DNA of 64,000 bases from Fen-1245 sp963835535 (GCA_963835535.1 CAWIFL010000004.1:1-64000); one strand, 5' to 3'. Positions 39,902 to 48,713 are shown, counted from the first letter of the stretch. Numbers and translations are program-made. Notes: a model not told the origin generated them from the sequence alone.

Positions 39902-42268
39902 GTGGCCGTCCGCTCTCTCGTCCTGGCCCTGATTGCAGCCGTGGTGCAGACCACGGGGCTCCTGGCCCAGCGTCCGCCGCTGCGCCCGGTGCCGCACGCC
40001 ACAGTGCATCGGCGCACGGCCGTGCCGACGCCGGCGTCGGTTCTCGGCTTCGAGCCCGGCGCCGAGCGGAGGCTGGTCGAGTGGGATCCGATCGTGCGTT
40101 ACTTTCGCGCCCTCGGCGCCGCCAGTGATCGCGTCCGCGTGCGCGAGCTCGGCCGCACGACCAACGGCGCAGCCTTCATCGCCGCGTTCATCTCCAATCC
40201 CGCCAACCTCGCCCGCCTGAACGCGCTGCGCGACGAACAGCGCTTGCTGGCGGACCCGCGACTGGTCAGGGACTCCGCGGCGAGCAGGGCGCTCTTCCGG
40301 CGCGGGAAGGTGTTCGTTCTCGTCACGTCCAGCATCCATTCGACCGAGGTCGGCGGCTTCTTCTCGCCGCTCGACATCGCCTACCGACTCGCCACGGACA
40401 CGTCGGCCGAGACCCGCAGCATCCTCGACAACACCGTCGTGATCCTGGTCCCGTCGCTCAACCCGGACGGCGTGACCATCGTGTCGCGGTGGTACAACCA
40501 GACGCTCGGCAGCAACGCCGAGGGCACCGCCCCTCCGGAGCTGTACCACCACTACGCAGGGCACGACGACAACCGGGACTGGTACGCGTTCACGCAGGCC
40601 GAGACGCGGCTCGTGGTGGACAGCCTGTACGGTGTCTGGCACCCGCAGGTGACGCTCGACCTGCACCAGCAGGGGCGGTACGGCTCGCGGATCTTCGTGC
40701 CGCCGTACATGAACCCCGCCGAGCCCAACGTGGACCCGCTCCTGCTCCAGGGCGACAACGCCCTCGGGCTCGCGATCGCGTGGCGCATGACGGCGGATGG
40801 CTTCACCGGCGTCGCGGTGAATTCCCTGTACGATGCGTGGACGCCGGCGCGCGCATTCCAGCACTACCACGGCGCGGTCCGGATCCTCACGGAAACGGCC
40901 AGCGCCAGCCTCGCCACGTCGGTCACCGTGCCTGCCGAAAGCCTGGAAGCGGGGCTCGGCGTGGATCCGCGGACCGCGTCGTGGAACTTCGTCCAGCCCT
41001 GGCCCGGCGGGCTGTGGACGCTCGCCGACATCGTCCGCTACCAGACGGCGAGCGGGATGGCGCTGCTGGATCAGGTGGCGCGCGACCGCGAGCAGTGGCT
41101 CCGCACCTCGTATCAGGTGCTCGCGCGCGCTTCGCGCGGTTGGCCGGACTGGCCGTGGGCTTTCGTGATCCCCACCAACGGCCAAAACGAGATGGCCCTC
41201 GGGACGTTGTTGGAGATCCTGCGTCACGCGCAGGTCGAAGTCCGCGCGGCGCTCGGATCGTTCACGCTCGGCTTCGAGCGCTTCTACCCGGGCACGTACG
41301 TCGTCGTGCTGCGCCAGCCGTATGCCGCATTCGCCAAGGCGCTGCTCGAGCGCGAGCTCTACCCCGACCTGCGCGAATACCCCGGCGGCCCCCCGCAGCG
41401 CCCGTACGACGTCACCGCCCACGATCTGGCGCTGCTGCTCGGCGTGCGCGTCCTCGCCGCAGCGGACTCGCTGCCGGTCGGCCTGTCGGCGCCGGTGGCG
41501 CCGCGGCCTCCGCTGTATCGCGTGGCGGGGCTCTCGGGAGGCGGGCCCGGGGTCGTGCACGTCGGCGTGTACCGATCGTACGCCGCGACCATGGACGAGG
41601 GCTGGACACGCTGGACCCTCGACAGCTTCGGCGTGCCGTACGAGTCGCTGGTGGACTCGACCGTCCGCGCGGGGAACCTCGCCTCGCGCTTCGACGCGAT
41701 CATTCTGCCGAGTCAGAACGCGCGCGCCTTGCTCGACGGGCTGTCCGCGCGTCGTTACCCGGCGCGGTACACGGGCGGAATGGGGGCGGCGGGGGTGCAG
41801 GCACTCCGGGACTTCGTGGACGCGGGGGGTACGCTCATCGCGCTCAACGAGGCGTGCAACTTTGCCATCGGAGCCCTGGACCTGCCCGTTTCGGACGCGC
41901 TCGGGGACCTGCAGCCCGCGGATTTCTATGCGCCCGGCAGCATCCTGCGGCTTCAGCTCGACACCACCCAGGCCCTGGCGGACGGAATGCCGGCGCAGTC
42001 CATCGCCTGGTTCGAGTCGGGGCCTGCCTTCGACGTTCGTGATCCCACGCGGGTCAAAGTCGTGGGGCGCTTCCCGGCCGAACCGGGCAACGTGCTGCTC
42101 TCCGGATGGCTCCTCGGCGCGACCCATCTCGCGGGGAAAGCCGCTCTCGTCGAGGTGCGACGGGGACGGGGGCGGGCGATCCTGTTCGGCTTCCGTCCGC
42201 AATATCGCGGGCAGAGCTTCGCGACCTACCCGCTGCTCTTCAACGCGATCAAGACGTCAGGGCACTGA
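39902..42268 (+). CDS. Secreted M14-family zinc carboxypeptidase
   Basis: A 788-aa exported peptidase from GTG 39902, with a leader of about 25 residues ending TTGLLAQR. The M14 zinc site is visible: HSTE (H-x-x-E) near residues 144-147 in SSIHSTEVGG and the third ligand H in LDLHQQG near 256. The catalytic Glu lies in RILTETAS near 332. The large C-terminal part (about 400-788) contains Rossmann-like beta strands with IILPSQNARALLDG and FVDAGGTLIALNEA, typical of the DUF4350/GATase-like tail found on secreted M14 peptidases. It likely degrades peptides outside the inner membrane. The upstream terminator separates it from the OmpA gene. Confidence 0.82.
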   Translation: MAVRSLVLALIAAVVQTTGLLAQRPPLRPVPHATVHRRTAVPTPASVLGFEPGAERRLVEWDPIVRYFRALGAASDRVRVRELGRTTNGAAFIAAFISNPANLARLNALRDEQRLLADPRLVRDSAASRALFRRGKVFVLVTSSIHSTEVGGFFSPLDIAYRLATDTSAETRSILDNTVVILVPSLNPDGVTIVSRWYNQTLGSNAEGTAPPELYHHYAGHDDNRDWYAFTQAETRLVVDSLYGVWHPQVTLDLHQQGRYGSRIFVPPYMNPAEPNVDPLLLQGDNALGLAIAWRMTADGFTGVAVNSLYDAWTPARAFQHYHGAVRILTETASASLATSVTVPAESLEAGLGVDPRTASWNFVQPWPGGLWTLADIVRYQTASGMALLDQVARDREQWLRTSYQVLARASRGWPDWPWAFVIPTNGQNEMALGTLLEILRHAQVEVRAALGSFTLGFERFYPGTYVVVLRQPYAAFAKALLERELYPDLREYPGGPPQRPYDVTAHDLALLLGVRVLAAADSLPVGLSAPVAPRPPLYRVAGLSGGGPGVVHVGVYRSYAATMDEGWTRWTLDSFGVPYESLVDSTVRAGNLASRFDAIILPSQNARALLDGLSARRYPARYTGGMGAAGVQALRDFVDAGGTLIALNEACNFAIGALDLPVSDALGDLQPADFYAPGSILRLQLDTTQALADGMPAQSIAWFESGPAFDVRDPTRVKVVGRFPAEPGNVLLSGWLLGATHLAGKAALVEVRRGRGRAILFGFRPQYRGQSFATYPLLFNAIKTSGH

Positions 42269-42280
42269 GCGCACCCGGCG

Positions 42281-42565
42281 TTACAGCGTCGCGACGGCTC
42301 GTTTCAGCTCCTCGAGGGCCTGTCGATTGAGGCAGTAGCAGACGCGAGGCGGATCCACCTCACCCACGATGAGCCCCGCGTCCTTCAGCACCTTCAGGTG
42401 CTGAGAGACGGTGGACTGCGCCAGCGGAAGCTGGTCCACGATGTTCCCGCAGGTGCAGGTGTCGCGTCCCGCGAGGTAGCGGAGGATGGCGAGGCGGGCC
42501 GGATGACCCACCGCCTTGCAGAGCTTCGCGAGCCGGAGTCCGGGGTCGAGGGAGTGCTGAGCCAT
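42281..42565 (-). CDS. ArsR-family winged-helix regulator
   Basis: A 94-aa ArsR/SmtB-type regulator. ATG 42565 begins MAQHSLDPGLRLAKLCKAVGHPARL, and the winged helix follows with LPLAQSTVSQHLKVLKDAGLIVGE. A metal- or thiol-sensing CTCG pair lies in the alpha-3 position (RDTCTCGNIV), resembling the ELCVCDL metal site of ArsR proteins, and a CYC pair occurs near residue 78. It sits 86 nt after the aconitase-family gene on the same strand. The start region overlaps a weak inverted repeat (ATCG-N8-CGAT, 42566-42581) that could be its own operator. Confidence 0.85.
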   Translation of the reverse strand: MAQHSLDPGLRLAKLCKAVGHPARLAILRYLAGRDTCTCGNIVDQLPLAQSTVSQHLKVLKDAGLIVGEVDPPRVCYCLNRQALEELKRAVATL

Positions 42566-42651
42566 ATCGTAACAATGCGATGATCGTGCGCGTCGCGCCA
42601 CCGCCCGGGACGCGCGCGACGGGGAGGGCGCTCGAGGGCCCCGCCCAACGC

Positions 42652-44676
42652 TCAGGCCACCGCTGCCGCCGAGCGCTCCGGATCCCAGGCCGCGATGTAG
42701 CCGGTCAGTGCCGAAGCGGCGACGGTGTAGGGCGAGGCGAGGTAGAGCTGGCCGGGGCCCGAGCGCCCGGGGAAGTTGCGGTTGATCGCCGAGATCGTGA
42801 CCTCGCCCTTGGTCCGCGAAACACCCGGTCCCGCGTTGATGCAGGCCCCGCACGACGGCTCGATGAAGGTCGCGCCGACCGTCGAGAAGACTTTGTCGTA
42901 TCCCTGCGCCTGGCAGTACCGGAACACCTCCTGCGAGCCGCACTGGATGTAGCAGCGCACCCACGGGGCGATGCGCTGCCCCTGCTCGAGCGCGTCCCGG
43001 AAGACGCGCGCGTACATGTCCATGTCCTCGCGCTTCCCCGCGGTGCACGAGCCGGCGTACGCGATGTCGATCTTGATGCGCTCCCCCAGCTCCTCGATCG
43101 CCTTCCCGTTCCCGGGGTCCCCCGGCAGCGCGATCATCGGTTTGAGGCTCGCCGCGTCGATCTCGATCTCCGTCACGTACTCGGCGCCGGGATCCGAGAA
43201 GAGGCCCTCGCAGAGACGTTCGGCCTCCGCCCGCGCCATGCCGCGCTGCTCCACGAGGTACTGGACCGTGCGCGCGTCGGGCGCGACGATCCCCGTGAAG
43301 GCACCGACCTCCGCGGCCATGTTGGTCATCGTCGCCCGCTCGTCGACGCTCAAATCCTCGATCGTCTCGCCGCAATACTCCACCACCTGCCCGATCGCGT
43401 CCCCGTTCTTCACGTACGGGTTCCGCAACAGCTGGAGCATGATGTCCTTCGCCGTCACGTGCCGCGGCTTCCGGCCGCGCACGGTGACGCGGAACGACTT
43501 CGGCACCTGCACCCGCACGTCCCGCGTGATCCAGCTGTTGAATACGGCGGTGGTCCCCACGCCGAACGCGATGCAGCCCACCGCACCGGCGTGAGGTGTG
43601 TGCGAGTCGCTGCCGATGATCACCTGGCCGGGCAGGGCGTGGGCTTCGAGAATCTTCGAATGGCAGATCGCTTCCGACCCTAAGCGCCCGAGGCCCAGCT
43701 CGCCGTACAGCTTGACGCCCTTGGCGGCGGCGAACTCCCGCTGCTTGACCTCGAGCTGGTTGGCGACGTCGAGCAGACCCTCGGCGATGCGCTCCGGCGT
43801 CATCGCGTCCCGGAGGAACGTCAGGTGATCGCGGAAGAAGAAGATGGAGGACGGGTCGTTGAGAGGCTCGGCCGCCCCGACGTATTGCTCGAAGAAGATC
43901 GCCGCCATCGGGGTGACGTACTCGTGGCTGAATCGGATGTCGGTGACGACGAACCCCTCGACGTCGGGCGCCACCGCAGGCACCCCGACCCGGCCGGCCG
44001 CCGCGTCCACGACCCAGTGCCGGGCCAGGATCTTTTCCGCGATCGTCATGGGCCGCGGCCTCGTGTCGACGGCCGGCACTGCGATCTTCCCCTGCAGCCG
44101 CGCGACGTTGTAGTTGAACAGGCCCCCGTACTCGATGATGTCGCGGGTGATCTGACCCTCGCCCGCCGTGAAGACGGCGAGCGGAATCGGTTCCCCGCGC
44201 TTCACCCGCTCGAGGACCGAGAAGTCGGTCGTGGTCAGGATCCCCAGGTTCTGGCAGTTCTCGTGATAGATGCGCTCGATGCTCTCCCCGGCCACCAGCC
44301 GGATCCCCGCCATCAGCTCGGCGTAGGGCGACTGCTCGCGCGAAGAGCCCTTCCCGCGCCGCTTGCCCGCGGCGGAGGCCACGAAGCCGCCCCGTTTGAC
44401 GCTGCCCCGCGTGATCGGGAACTGCTCGCCGGCCTTGAGCCCGAGGTACGGGAACTCGCCGAGCGTCTCGTCGAAATAGTAGCAGATGTAGGCCGGCGTG
44501 ATCTCGTCGGTTGAGATGTTGTCGCGCAGCTTGACCGAGCCGTTCCAGCCAAGATCCTCGCCTTCGAGCTGGCGCCGGATCAGCTCCGGGTCCTCGGTCA
44601 GATACAGCACGCGCCCCGACAGGCGCACGATGTCCGTCCGGCGCGCCACCGGCCGTGCGAGCAGCGATGTGGGCAT
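42652..44676 (-). CDS. Aconitase-family hydratase with N-terminal swivel domain
   Basis: A 674-aa dehydratase/hydratase of the aconitase/isopropylmalate isomerase superfamily. Unusually, the swivel domain comes first, with SREQSPYAELMAGIRLVAG and IYHENCQNLGIL near residues 110-150. The catalytic 4Fe-4S part follows, with SDSHTPHAGAVGCIAFGVGTT near 355, PSCGACINAGPG near 612 and AINRNFPGRSG near 635. In standard aconitase A the swivel is C-terminal; AcnB-like enzymes have it at the front. Substrate could be citrate/isocitrate or a related acid. ATG 44676 is chosen because GTG 44733 would leave only 17 nt to the divergent gene and add nonconserved residues. The downstream ArsR gene may regulate it. 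Confidence 0.78.
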   Translation of the reverse strand: MPTSLLARPVARRTDIVRLSGRVLYLTEDPELIRRQLEGEDLGWNGSVKLRDNISTDEITPAYICYYFDETLGEFPYLGLKAGEQFPITRGSVKRGGFVASAAGKRRGKGSSREQSPYAELMAGIRLVAGESIERIYHENCQNLGILTTTDFSVLERVKRGEPIPLAVFTAGEGQITRDIIEYGGLFNYNVARLQGKIAVPAVDTRPRPMTIAEKILARHWVVDAAAGRVGVPAVAPDVEGFVVTDIRFSHEYVTPMAAIFFEQYVGAAEPLNDPSSIFFFRDHLTFLRDAMTPERIAEGLLDVANQLEVKQREFAAAKGVKLYGELGLGRLGSEAICHSKILEAHALPGQVIIGSDSHTPHAGAVGCIAFGVGTTAVFNSWITRDVRVQVPKSFRVTVRGRKPRHVTAKDIMLQLLRNPYVKNGDAIGQVVEYCGETIEDLSVDERATMTNMAAEVGAFTGIVAPDARTVQYLVEQRGMARAEAERLCEGLFSDPGAEYVTEIEIDAASLKPMIALPGDPGNGKAIEELGERIKIDIAYAGSCTAGKREDMDMYARVFRDALEQGQRIAPWVRCYIQCGSQEVFRYCQAQGYDKVFSTVGATFIEPSCGACINAGPGVSRTKGEVTISAINRNFPGRSGPGQLYLASPYTVAASALTGYIAAWDPERSAAAVA

Positions 44677-44750
44677 GCGTGTAAGATCGGTCTCGATCCC
44701 GGACCGGGCAAGCATTGCCCGCCTGGCGCTCACGGGGTAACCTGTGCCCT

Positions 44751-45668
44751 GTGCGCAGGCCCGCCGTCGTCCTTTCGCTCACCGTCCTTTTCTCCGCGCC
44801 GGCCGCTGCGCAGCGCCTGCCTCACCTCGAACTGCTCGACACGGCCGTCCTGCGCGCGCCGCGCCTCATCGAAAGCTCGGGCGCAGCGCCCAGCCACAGG
44901 GTCCGCGGCGTCGTCTGGACCCATAACGACAGCGGCGACGATGCTCGCCTGTATGCGACCGACTCCGCCGGCCACGATCTCGGCTCGGTGCTGGTGGCCG
45001 GCGCGGACAACGTCGACTGGGAGGACCTCGGGTCGGGACCCTGCCCGGACCACGGCGGCTGGTGCCTGTACCCTGCGGACATCGGGGACAACAGGCACAA
45101 TCGCGACCACATCGTCATCTATCGCCTGGCCGAGCCGGAGCCGCCGCGGGACAGCGCCGATACGCTGCGCCGAGTGCCGCTCGAATCCGCCACGGCGTTG
45201 CGCTATCCCGATCACCCCCACGACGCGGAAGCGATCGGGGTGGCCCCGTCGGGACGCATCTTCATCATCACCAAGGAGTTGTCGAGACCGCCGCTGGTCT
45301 TCCTGGTGCCGCGCCGCGGCGCAGAGCAACGACCCGGCGACCTGGACACGCTCCGGCTCCTGGGCTCCCTCGCCCTCGTTCCCAGCCTCGCGAGACTTCG
45401 AATGGTGACGGGCGCCGGGGTGTCCCCGGACGGAGCGGTGCTGGTCGTCCGGACCTACTCGAGCCTGCATTTCTTCCGATTTCGGGGGGACTCCGTGCCG
45501 ACTCCGATCACGCCCTCGAGCGGCCTGACCATTCCGGTCGTGGAGCCACAGGGCGAGGGGGTGGCCTTCCTGGGGCCCGACCTGCTCGTTCTCACGACCG
45601 AGCGGGGCGATGCCGACCACGCCATCGTGTCGCGCGTGCGGATCTTCGGGCTGCCCGCCAGGCCCTGA
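44751..45668 (+). CDS. Secreted beta-propeller-like protein of unknown function
   Basis: A 305-aa exported protein from GTG 44751, with a signal peptide VRRPAVVLSLTVLFSAPAAAQ. The mature part is a string of beta strands with WTHNDSGDDARLYATDSAG, DVWEDL-like acidic loops, GDNRHNRDHIVIYR and IFIITKE. This pattern fits a six- or seven-bladed propeller and resembles esterase-like phytase/lipoprotein families, but catalytic residues cannot be assigned. Two Cys flank a DHGGW loop near 98-105. The gene is divergent from the aconitase-family gene. Confidence 0.5.
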   Translation: MRRPAVVLSLTVLFSAPAAAQRLPHLELLDTAVLRAPRLIESSGAAPSHRVRGVVWTHNDSGDDARLYATDSAGHDLGSVLVAGADNVDWEDLGSGPCPDHGGWCLYPADIGDNRHNRDHIVIYRLAEPEPPRDSADTLRRVPLESATALRYPDHPHDAEAIGVAPSGRIFIITKELSRPPLVFLVPRRGAEQRPGDLDTLRLLGSLALVPSLARLRMVTGAGVSPDGAVLVVRTYSSLHFFRFRGDSVPTPITPSSGLTIPVVEPQGEGVAFLGPDLLVLTTERGDADHAIVSRVRIFGLPARP

Positions 45669-45713
45669 AGCGAGGTTTCTCCCCCTAGCCTGGGAGGCCC
45701 GGTCCACGTAATT

Positions 45714-46862
45714 TTGCCGGCCGTTCAAGGCGTCCCAGACCCACTCGTCGGGAGGCTGGTTCTGACTCTTCCCTCGTCACACCGCGTTCCGGTCTCCTGG
45801 CTCGTCGAATACGGCTGCCCCGCCATCCGGTATCGTACGCTCACCGAGATCGTCCCCGGCACGGCCGACCCCGCCAGGCTCGAGGCGTTGCAGGTCGACA
45901 TGGACGCCTACCCACCGGCGCGCCAGATCGCGAAGAAGCAGAAGGACACGGGCGTCTGGGGAGCGAATCTGCTCGGCGTGGCACCGAACAAGGCGGCCGG
46001 TATCAAGGACGTCGGGACCCTCCACCAGTATCGCCGGCTCGTCGAGTTGGGCTGGACACGGGAATCGCGTGCGCTGAAGCTGGGCAGCCGGTTTCTGTTC
46101 CGGCTCGTCTCGCGCGACGAGGATCCGAAGCTCCTTTTCGAGTTCCAGAAGTACGGAGCGGCGGAGATCGGCGTCGAGCCGTGGGTCCGGGAAGTCATCC
46201 GGGAGGCCACGGCCGCGGCGCTCGCCCACGGTGGCTACGGCGAAGATCCGCGCGTCCGCGGCGCCGCGCACCGCATCGCGAACGACATTTCGCAGTTCCT
46301 GCGCAGCGAGCTGGTCGAGAACCCGCTGGTGAAGTCGTCGGGGAGCTGGGTCCTGCATCCGCAGGCATACCCGCCCACCATCTTCTCCGTGGCCCTGCTC
46401 GCCTTGCTGCCCGCGGTCCAGCGCGAGCGCGCCGCATTGGTCGAGCGGCTCGGCGGCTACCTTGCCCAACCCGGCCTCAAGAAGAGCTTCGGCGTCCTCG
46501 CCGGCAAGAAGGTATTCAAGCCGAATTTCGTCCTGTTCGGCGACCCGCTGAAGGTCACGAGCGCCGGGCAGGCCGACGATTTGCCGTTCGCCCTCTACTG
46601 GATGGAGCTGCTGGCCCGCCTCGGCGTGCTTCAGCAGTCGACCACCGTCCCGCGCCTCTGGGCGCGACTGCTCAAGGACTGCGACGCGCGCGGCGTCTGG
46701 AGCCCCAAGAACCTCCGCACCCTGCCGCGGCGCAAAGCGCCGTGGTCGTACCACGTCTTCCCCCTGCAGGAGGGGAAGACCATCGAGAGCCGCCAAGCCG
46801 ACGTGACCTTCCGCATGGCGCTGATTGCGCGCCTGGCCGGCTGGGAATTGACCACGAGCTGA
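45714..46862 (+). CDS. Conserved protein of unknown function (prenyltransferase-fold-like)
   Basis: A 382-aa cytosolic protein with no signal peptide. WLVEYGCPAIRYRTLTEIVP near residue 30, then a helical run with TGVWGANLLGV and paired hydrophobic helices, suggests an alpha/alpha-toroid or repeat scaffold. The LLKDCDARGVWSPKNLRTLP region near 320 has the GxWxP feel of terpene-cyclase/prenyltransferase QW repeats. Catalytic residues of that family are not seen, so function is not assigned. TTG 45714 is the listed start; a start inside the next 20 codons is possible. Confidence 0.45.
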   Translation: MPAVQGVPDPLVGRLVLTLPSSHRVPVSWLVEYGCPAIRYRTLTEIVPGTADPARLEALQVDMDAYPPARQIAKKQKDTGVWGANLLGVAPNKAAGIKDVGTLHQYRRLVELGWTRESRALKLGSRFLFRLVSRDEDPKLLFEFQKYGAAEIGVEPWVREVIREATAAALAHGGYGEDPRVRGAAHRIANDISQFLRSELVENPLVKSSGSWVLHPQAYPPTIFSVALLALLPAVQRERAALVERLGGYLAQPGLKKSFGVLAGKKVFKPNFVLFGDPLKVTSAGQADDLPFALYWMELLARLGVLQQSTTVPRLWARLLKDCDARGVWSPKNLRTLPRRKAPWSYHVFPLQEGKTIESRQADVTFRMALIARLAGWELTTS

Positions 46863-46880
46863 TCGCGTCGACGTCGGACA

Positions 46881-46916
46881 TTGACGTGACATGACGTAGT
46901 AGCTAATGCTACTACT
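46881..46916 (+). promoter_or_regulatory. Promoter and operator of the TrmB gene (leaderless start likely)
   Basis: TTGACG (46881-46886) and TAATGC (46904-46909) are 17 bp apart. The perfect palindrome GTAGTAG-N6-CTACTAC (46896-46915) covers the -10 hexamer and ends one base before ATG 46917. A transcript from this promoter would start at or very near the ATG, so the mRNA is probably leaderless and self-repressed. Confidence 0.6.
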
Positions 46917-47618
46917 ATGGATCTCGCCCGCTTCGGCTTCACGCCCACCGAGGCCAAGGTCTATCTGGCCCTGCTTCCGATCTCCCCCGCGACGGGGTAT
47001 GCGGTAGCGCTGGCTGCGAAGCTGGCGCGGGCCAATACCTATGATGCGTTGGAAGGCCTGGCCGGCCGCGGGGCGGTCACTCGACTGCCCGGCAGGCCGG
47101 TGCGCTACGCCGCCTTGGACTCCGACGCGCTCGTGCTTCGCCTGCGCCGCGAGTACTCCAGCGACCTCGATTCCCTGGCCGATACGCTGAGCCGGGTACG
47201 ACAGGTGCAGTCCAGGGCGGGGCTCGCTTCGGTGGAATCCCTCGCTGACCCGGCATCGCTGTTCGCACGAGCGATCGACTGCGCGCGCAGCGCTCGCTCC
47301 GAGCTGCTCGCGGTCGTCGGCCCGTGGGCCAGGGAGACCTTCGCGGATCTCGAGGGCGGCCGTGGCCGAGTGAACAGGCGGGTGCTCTCGCTCGGTGCGC
47401 CGGCCCCCGCCGACGCCGCGGTAAGGGTAATCCCGCCGCGCGAGATCGAGGCCTACTGGGGCGGCCTGCCGGTGGCGCTCGTCGCTGACCGGCGACGCGC
47501 CGTGTGCGGCGTCGTGCGCGGTGCGGGTGACGCCGCCGGGATCGCAACAGAGCATCCCGGGGTGATTCCCTTCGTGCGCCACCTGCTCCGACGCGAACTC
47601 GCGTCCGCGTCGCCGTAG
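46917..47618 (+). CDS. TrmB-family transcriptional regulator
   Basis: A 233-aa protein. The N-terminal winged helix reads LARFGFTPTEAKVYLALLPISPATGYAVA (residues 3-31), then LARANTYDALEGLAGRGAVTRLPGRPVRYAALDSDALVLRL (the TrmB domain, IPR002831). The C-terminal part is a ligand-sensing domain with a Arg/Ser-rich dimerisation coiled coil and no clear PLD motif. TrmB proteins of archaea and bacteria respond to sugars or other metabolites. The palindrome right before the ATG suggests autoregulation. The target beyond itself is not obvious. Confidence 0.8.
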   Translation: MDLARFGFTPTEAKVYLALLPISPATGYAVALAAKLARANTYDALEGLAGRGAVTRLPGRPVRYAALDSDALVLRLRREYSSDLDSLADTLSRVRQVQSRAGLASVESLADPASLFARAIDCARSARSELLAVVGPWARETFADLEGGRGRVNRRVLSLGAPAPADAAVRVIPPREIEAYWGGLPVALVADRRRAVCGVVRGAGDAAGIATEHPGVIPFVRHLLRRELASASP

Positions 47619-47653
47619 CGCGTATCTTGTGTCTGGATAGGGCAGGGAGCGCC

Positions 47654-48019
47654 GTGTCATCCGAATCAGAAGACAAACTGGCAGAGCAGCTGCGCCAGCT
47701 GCGTCGCGAGTATCTGGCCGACTCCGCGCAGCGGGTCGACGAGCTGCGGCGCCTCTCCGCGCGCCTCGCGTCGGGCGAGCGCGCCGCGGTGCCTGAACTG
47801 CGGCAGGCCTTTCACCGCCTGGCCGGGTCCGGGGGCTCGTACGGTTTCCCCATGGTGAGTACGCGGAGCCGGGAGGGTGAGCGGCTCGCGGTCCGGCTGG
47901 AGGCAGCGGACGCGGCCGTCGCCCCCGCGGATCTCGACGCCCTCCGAGATTGCGTGGAGGCCGTCGCCCACGCCTTCGCCGAGGCGCTCCACCTCCTCAA
48001 TACGGAGAGCCTCGGCTAG
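47654..48019 (+). CDS. Hpt-domain phosphotransfer protein
   Basis: A 121-aa protein that is essentially one histidine phosphotransfer domain. The phospho-acceptor site is LRQAFHRLAGSGGSYGFPMVST near residues 50-71 (H in AFHRLAGS). A helical lead (LAEQLRQLRREYLADSAQRVDELRRLSARL) precedes it, and a helix pair follows. Hpt proteins carry phosphate between response regulators and kinases in phosphorelays. GTG 47654 with GGGAGC upstream gives a clean domain start. No kinase or receiver gene adjoins it; the incomplete kinase at 11.1 kb is a distant candidate partner. Confidence 0.78.
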   Translation: MSSESEDKLAEQLRQLRREYLADSAQRVDELRRLSARLASGERAAVPELRQAFHRLAGSGGSYGFPMVSTRSREGERLAVRLEAADAAVAPADLDALRDCVEAVAHAFAEALHLLNTESLG

Positions 48020-48090
48020 AGCCCACCGCGCTTGCGGAGTGAGCCTTCGCGATTGCTTGACTCCGGGAGCTTTGGCTTATAAGATCGCCG

Positions 48091-48108
48091 CTCAACCACA
48101 CGGTTGAG
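48091..48108. promoter_or_regulatory. TetR-type operator before the 48.1-kb regulator
   Basis: CTCAACCACACGGTTGAG: perfect 7-bp arms around ACAC, ending 6 nt before ATG 48115. TTGACT (48057) and TATAAG (48078) upstream are a possible, slightly short-spaced promoter. Confidence 0.6.
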
Positions 48109-48114
48109 GACTGA

Positions 48115-48684
48115 ATGACCGCTGCTGACTCGGCCCCTCGGCGCGAGCGCATCCTGTTCGCAGCCGCTTTGGAGTTTGCTCGTCACGGCTTCGCGGGCGC
48201 TCGAGTAGACAGGATCGCTGCTGCCGCCGGCGTCAATAAGCAGTTGCTGTTCCACTACTTCGGCTCCAAGGGCGGACTTCACTTGGCTGCCCTGAAGTCG
48301 CTACTGGAGCGACCGGCACCACCCGCCCAGCCCTCCAAGGCGCCGATGGAGCGGCTGCGGGACCTCAGCACCCAACTCGCCGCGATCACGGAGTCTCACC
48401 CGGCTCTCCTGGCAATCCTGGCCTCGCCTCCGAGCGACCAGGAAGCCGTCGCAATGGCTGCGGACTGGCTCGAGCGGGCGAAGGGCCAAGCACGCCAGAT
48501 CTTGCAGGACGGTCAGCGCGCCGGTTACGTGCGCGATGACGTCGAAATAGATGCTGTCGCGGAAGTCGTTGTCGGTGCTACGCTTGGATGGATAGCGGCC
48601 GGCGATCCGAAGAGCGTCGGCCGCAAGGAAACTTATAGGGATACGCTGCTCAAGATGACGATGGACTACTGCGCCTGGCGCTAG
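48115..48684 (+). CDS. TetR/AcrR-family transcriptional regulator
   Basis: A 189-aa regulator. The helix-turn-helix is RILFAAALEFARHGFAGARVDRIAAAAGVNKQLLFHYFGSKGGLHLAAL (residues 12-60), with the FHYFGSK recognition signature. The C-terminal domain resembles TetR_C groups with LASPPSDQEAV and WLERAKGQARQILQDGQRAGYVRDDVE near 120-140. A perfect palindrome immediately upstream of the ATG suggests autoregulation, and a second related palindrome lies at the 3' end between this gene and lon. Base composition is slightly less GC-rich than its neighbours. Confidence 0.85.
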   Translation: MTAADSAPRRERILFAAALEFARHGFAGARVDRIAAAAGVNKQLLFHYFGSKGGLHLAALKSLLERPAPPAQPSKAPMERLRDLSTQLAAITESHPALLAILASPPSDQEAVAMAADWLERAKGQARQILQDGQRAGYVRDDVEIDAVAEVVVGATLGWIAAGDPKSVGRKETYRDTLLKMTMDYCAWR

Positions 48685-48695
48685 CCTCCAAGCTC

Positions 48696-48713
48696 GTCAA
48701 CCGAACGGTTGCC
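48696..48713. promoter_or_regulatory. Second copy of the 48.1-kb regulator operator
   Basis: GTCAACCGAACGGTTGCC shares the core TCAACC-N2-ACGGTTG with the site at 48091-48108. It lies between the 3' ends of the convergent TetR and lon genes, covering the last base of lon, which is unexpected for a repressor site. Confidence 0.45.

Noticed and set aside
39728..42202. Long open frame on the minus strand opposite the M14 peptidase
   Set aside because: High-GC shadow with biased Arg/Gly/His content and no recognisable motif; the plus-strand peptidase has intact catalytic residues.
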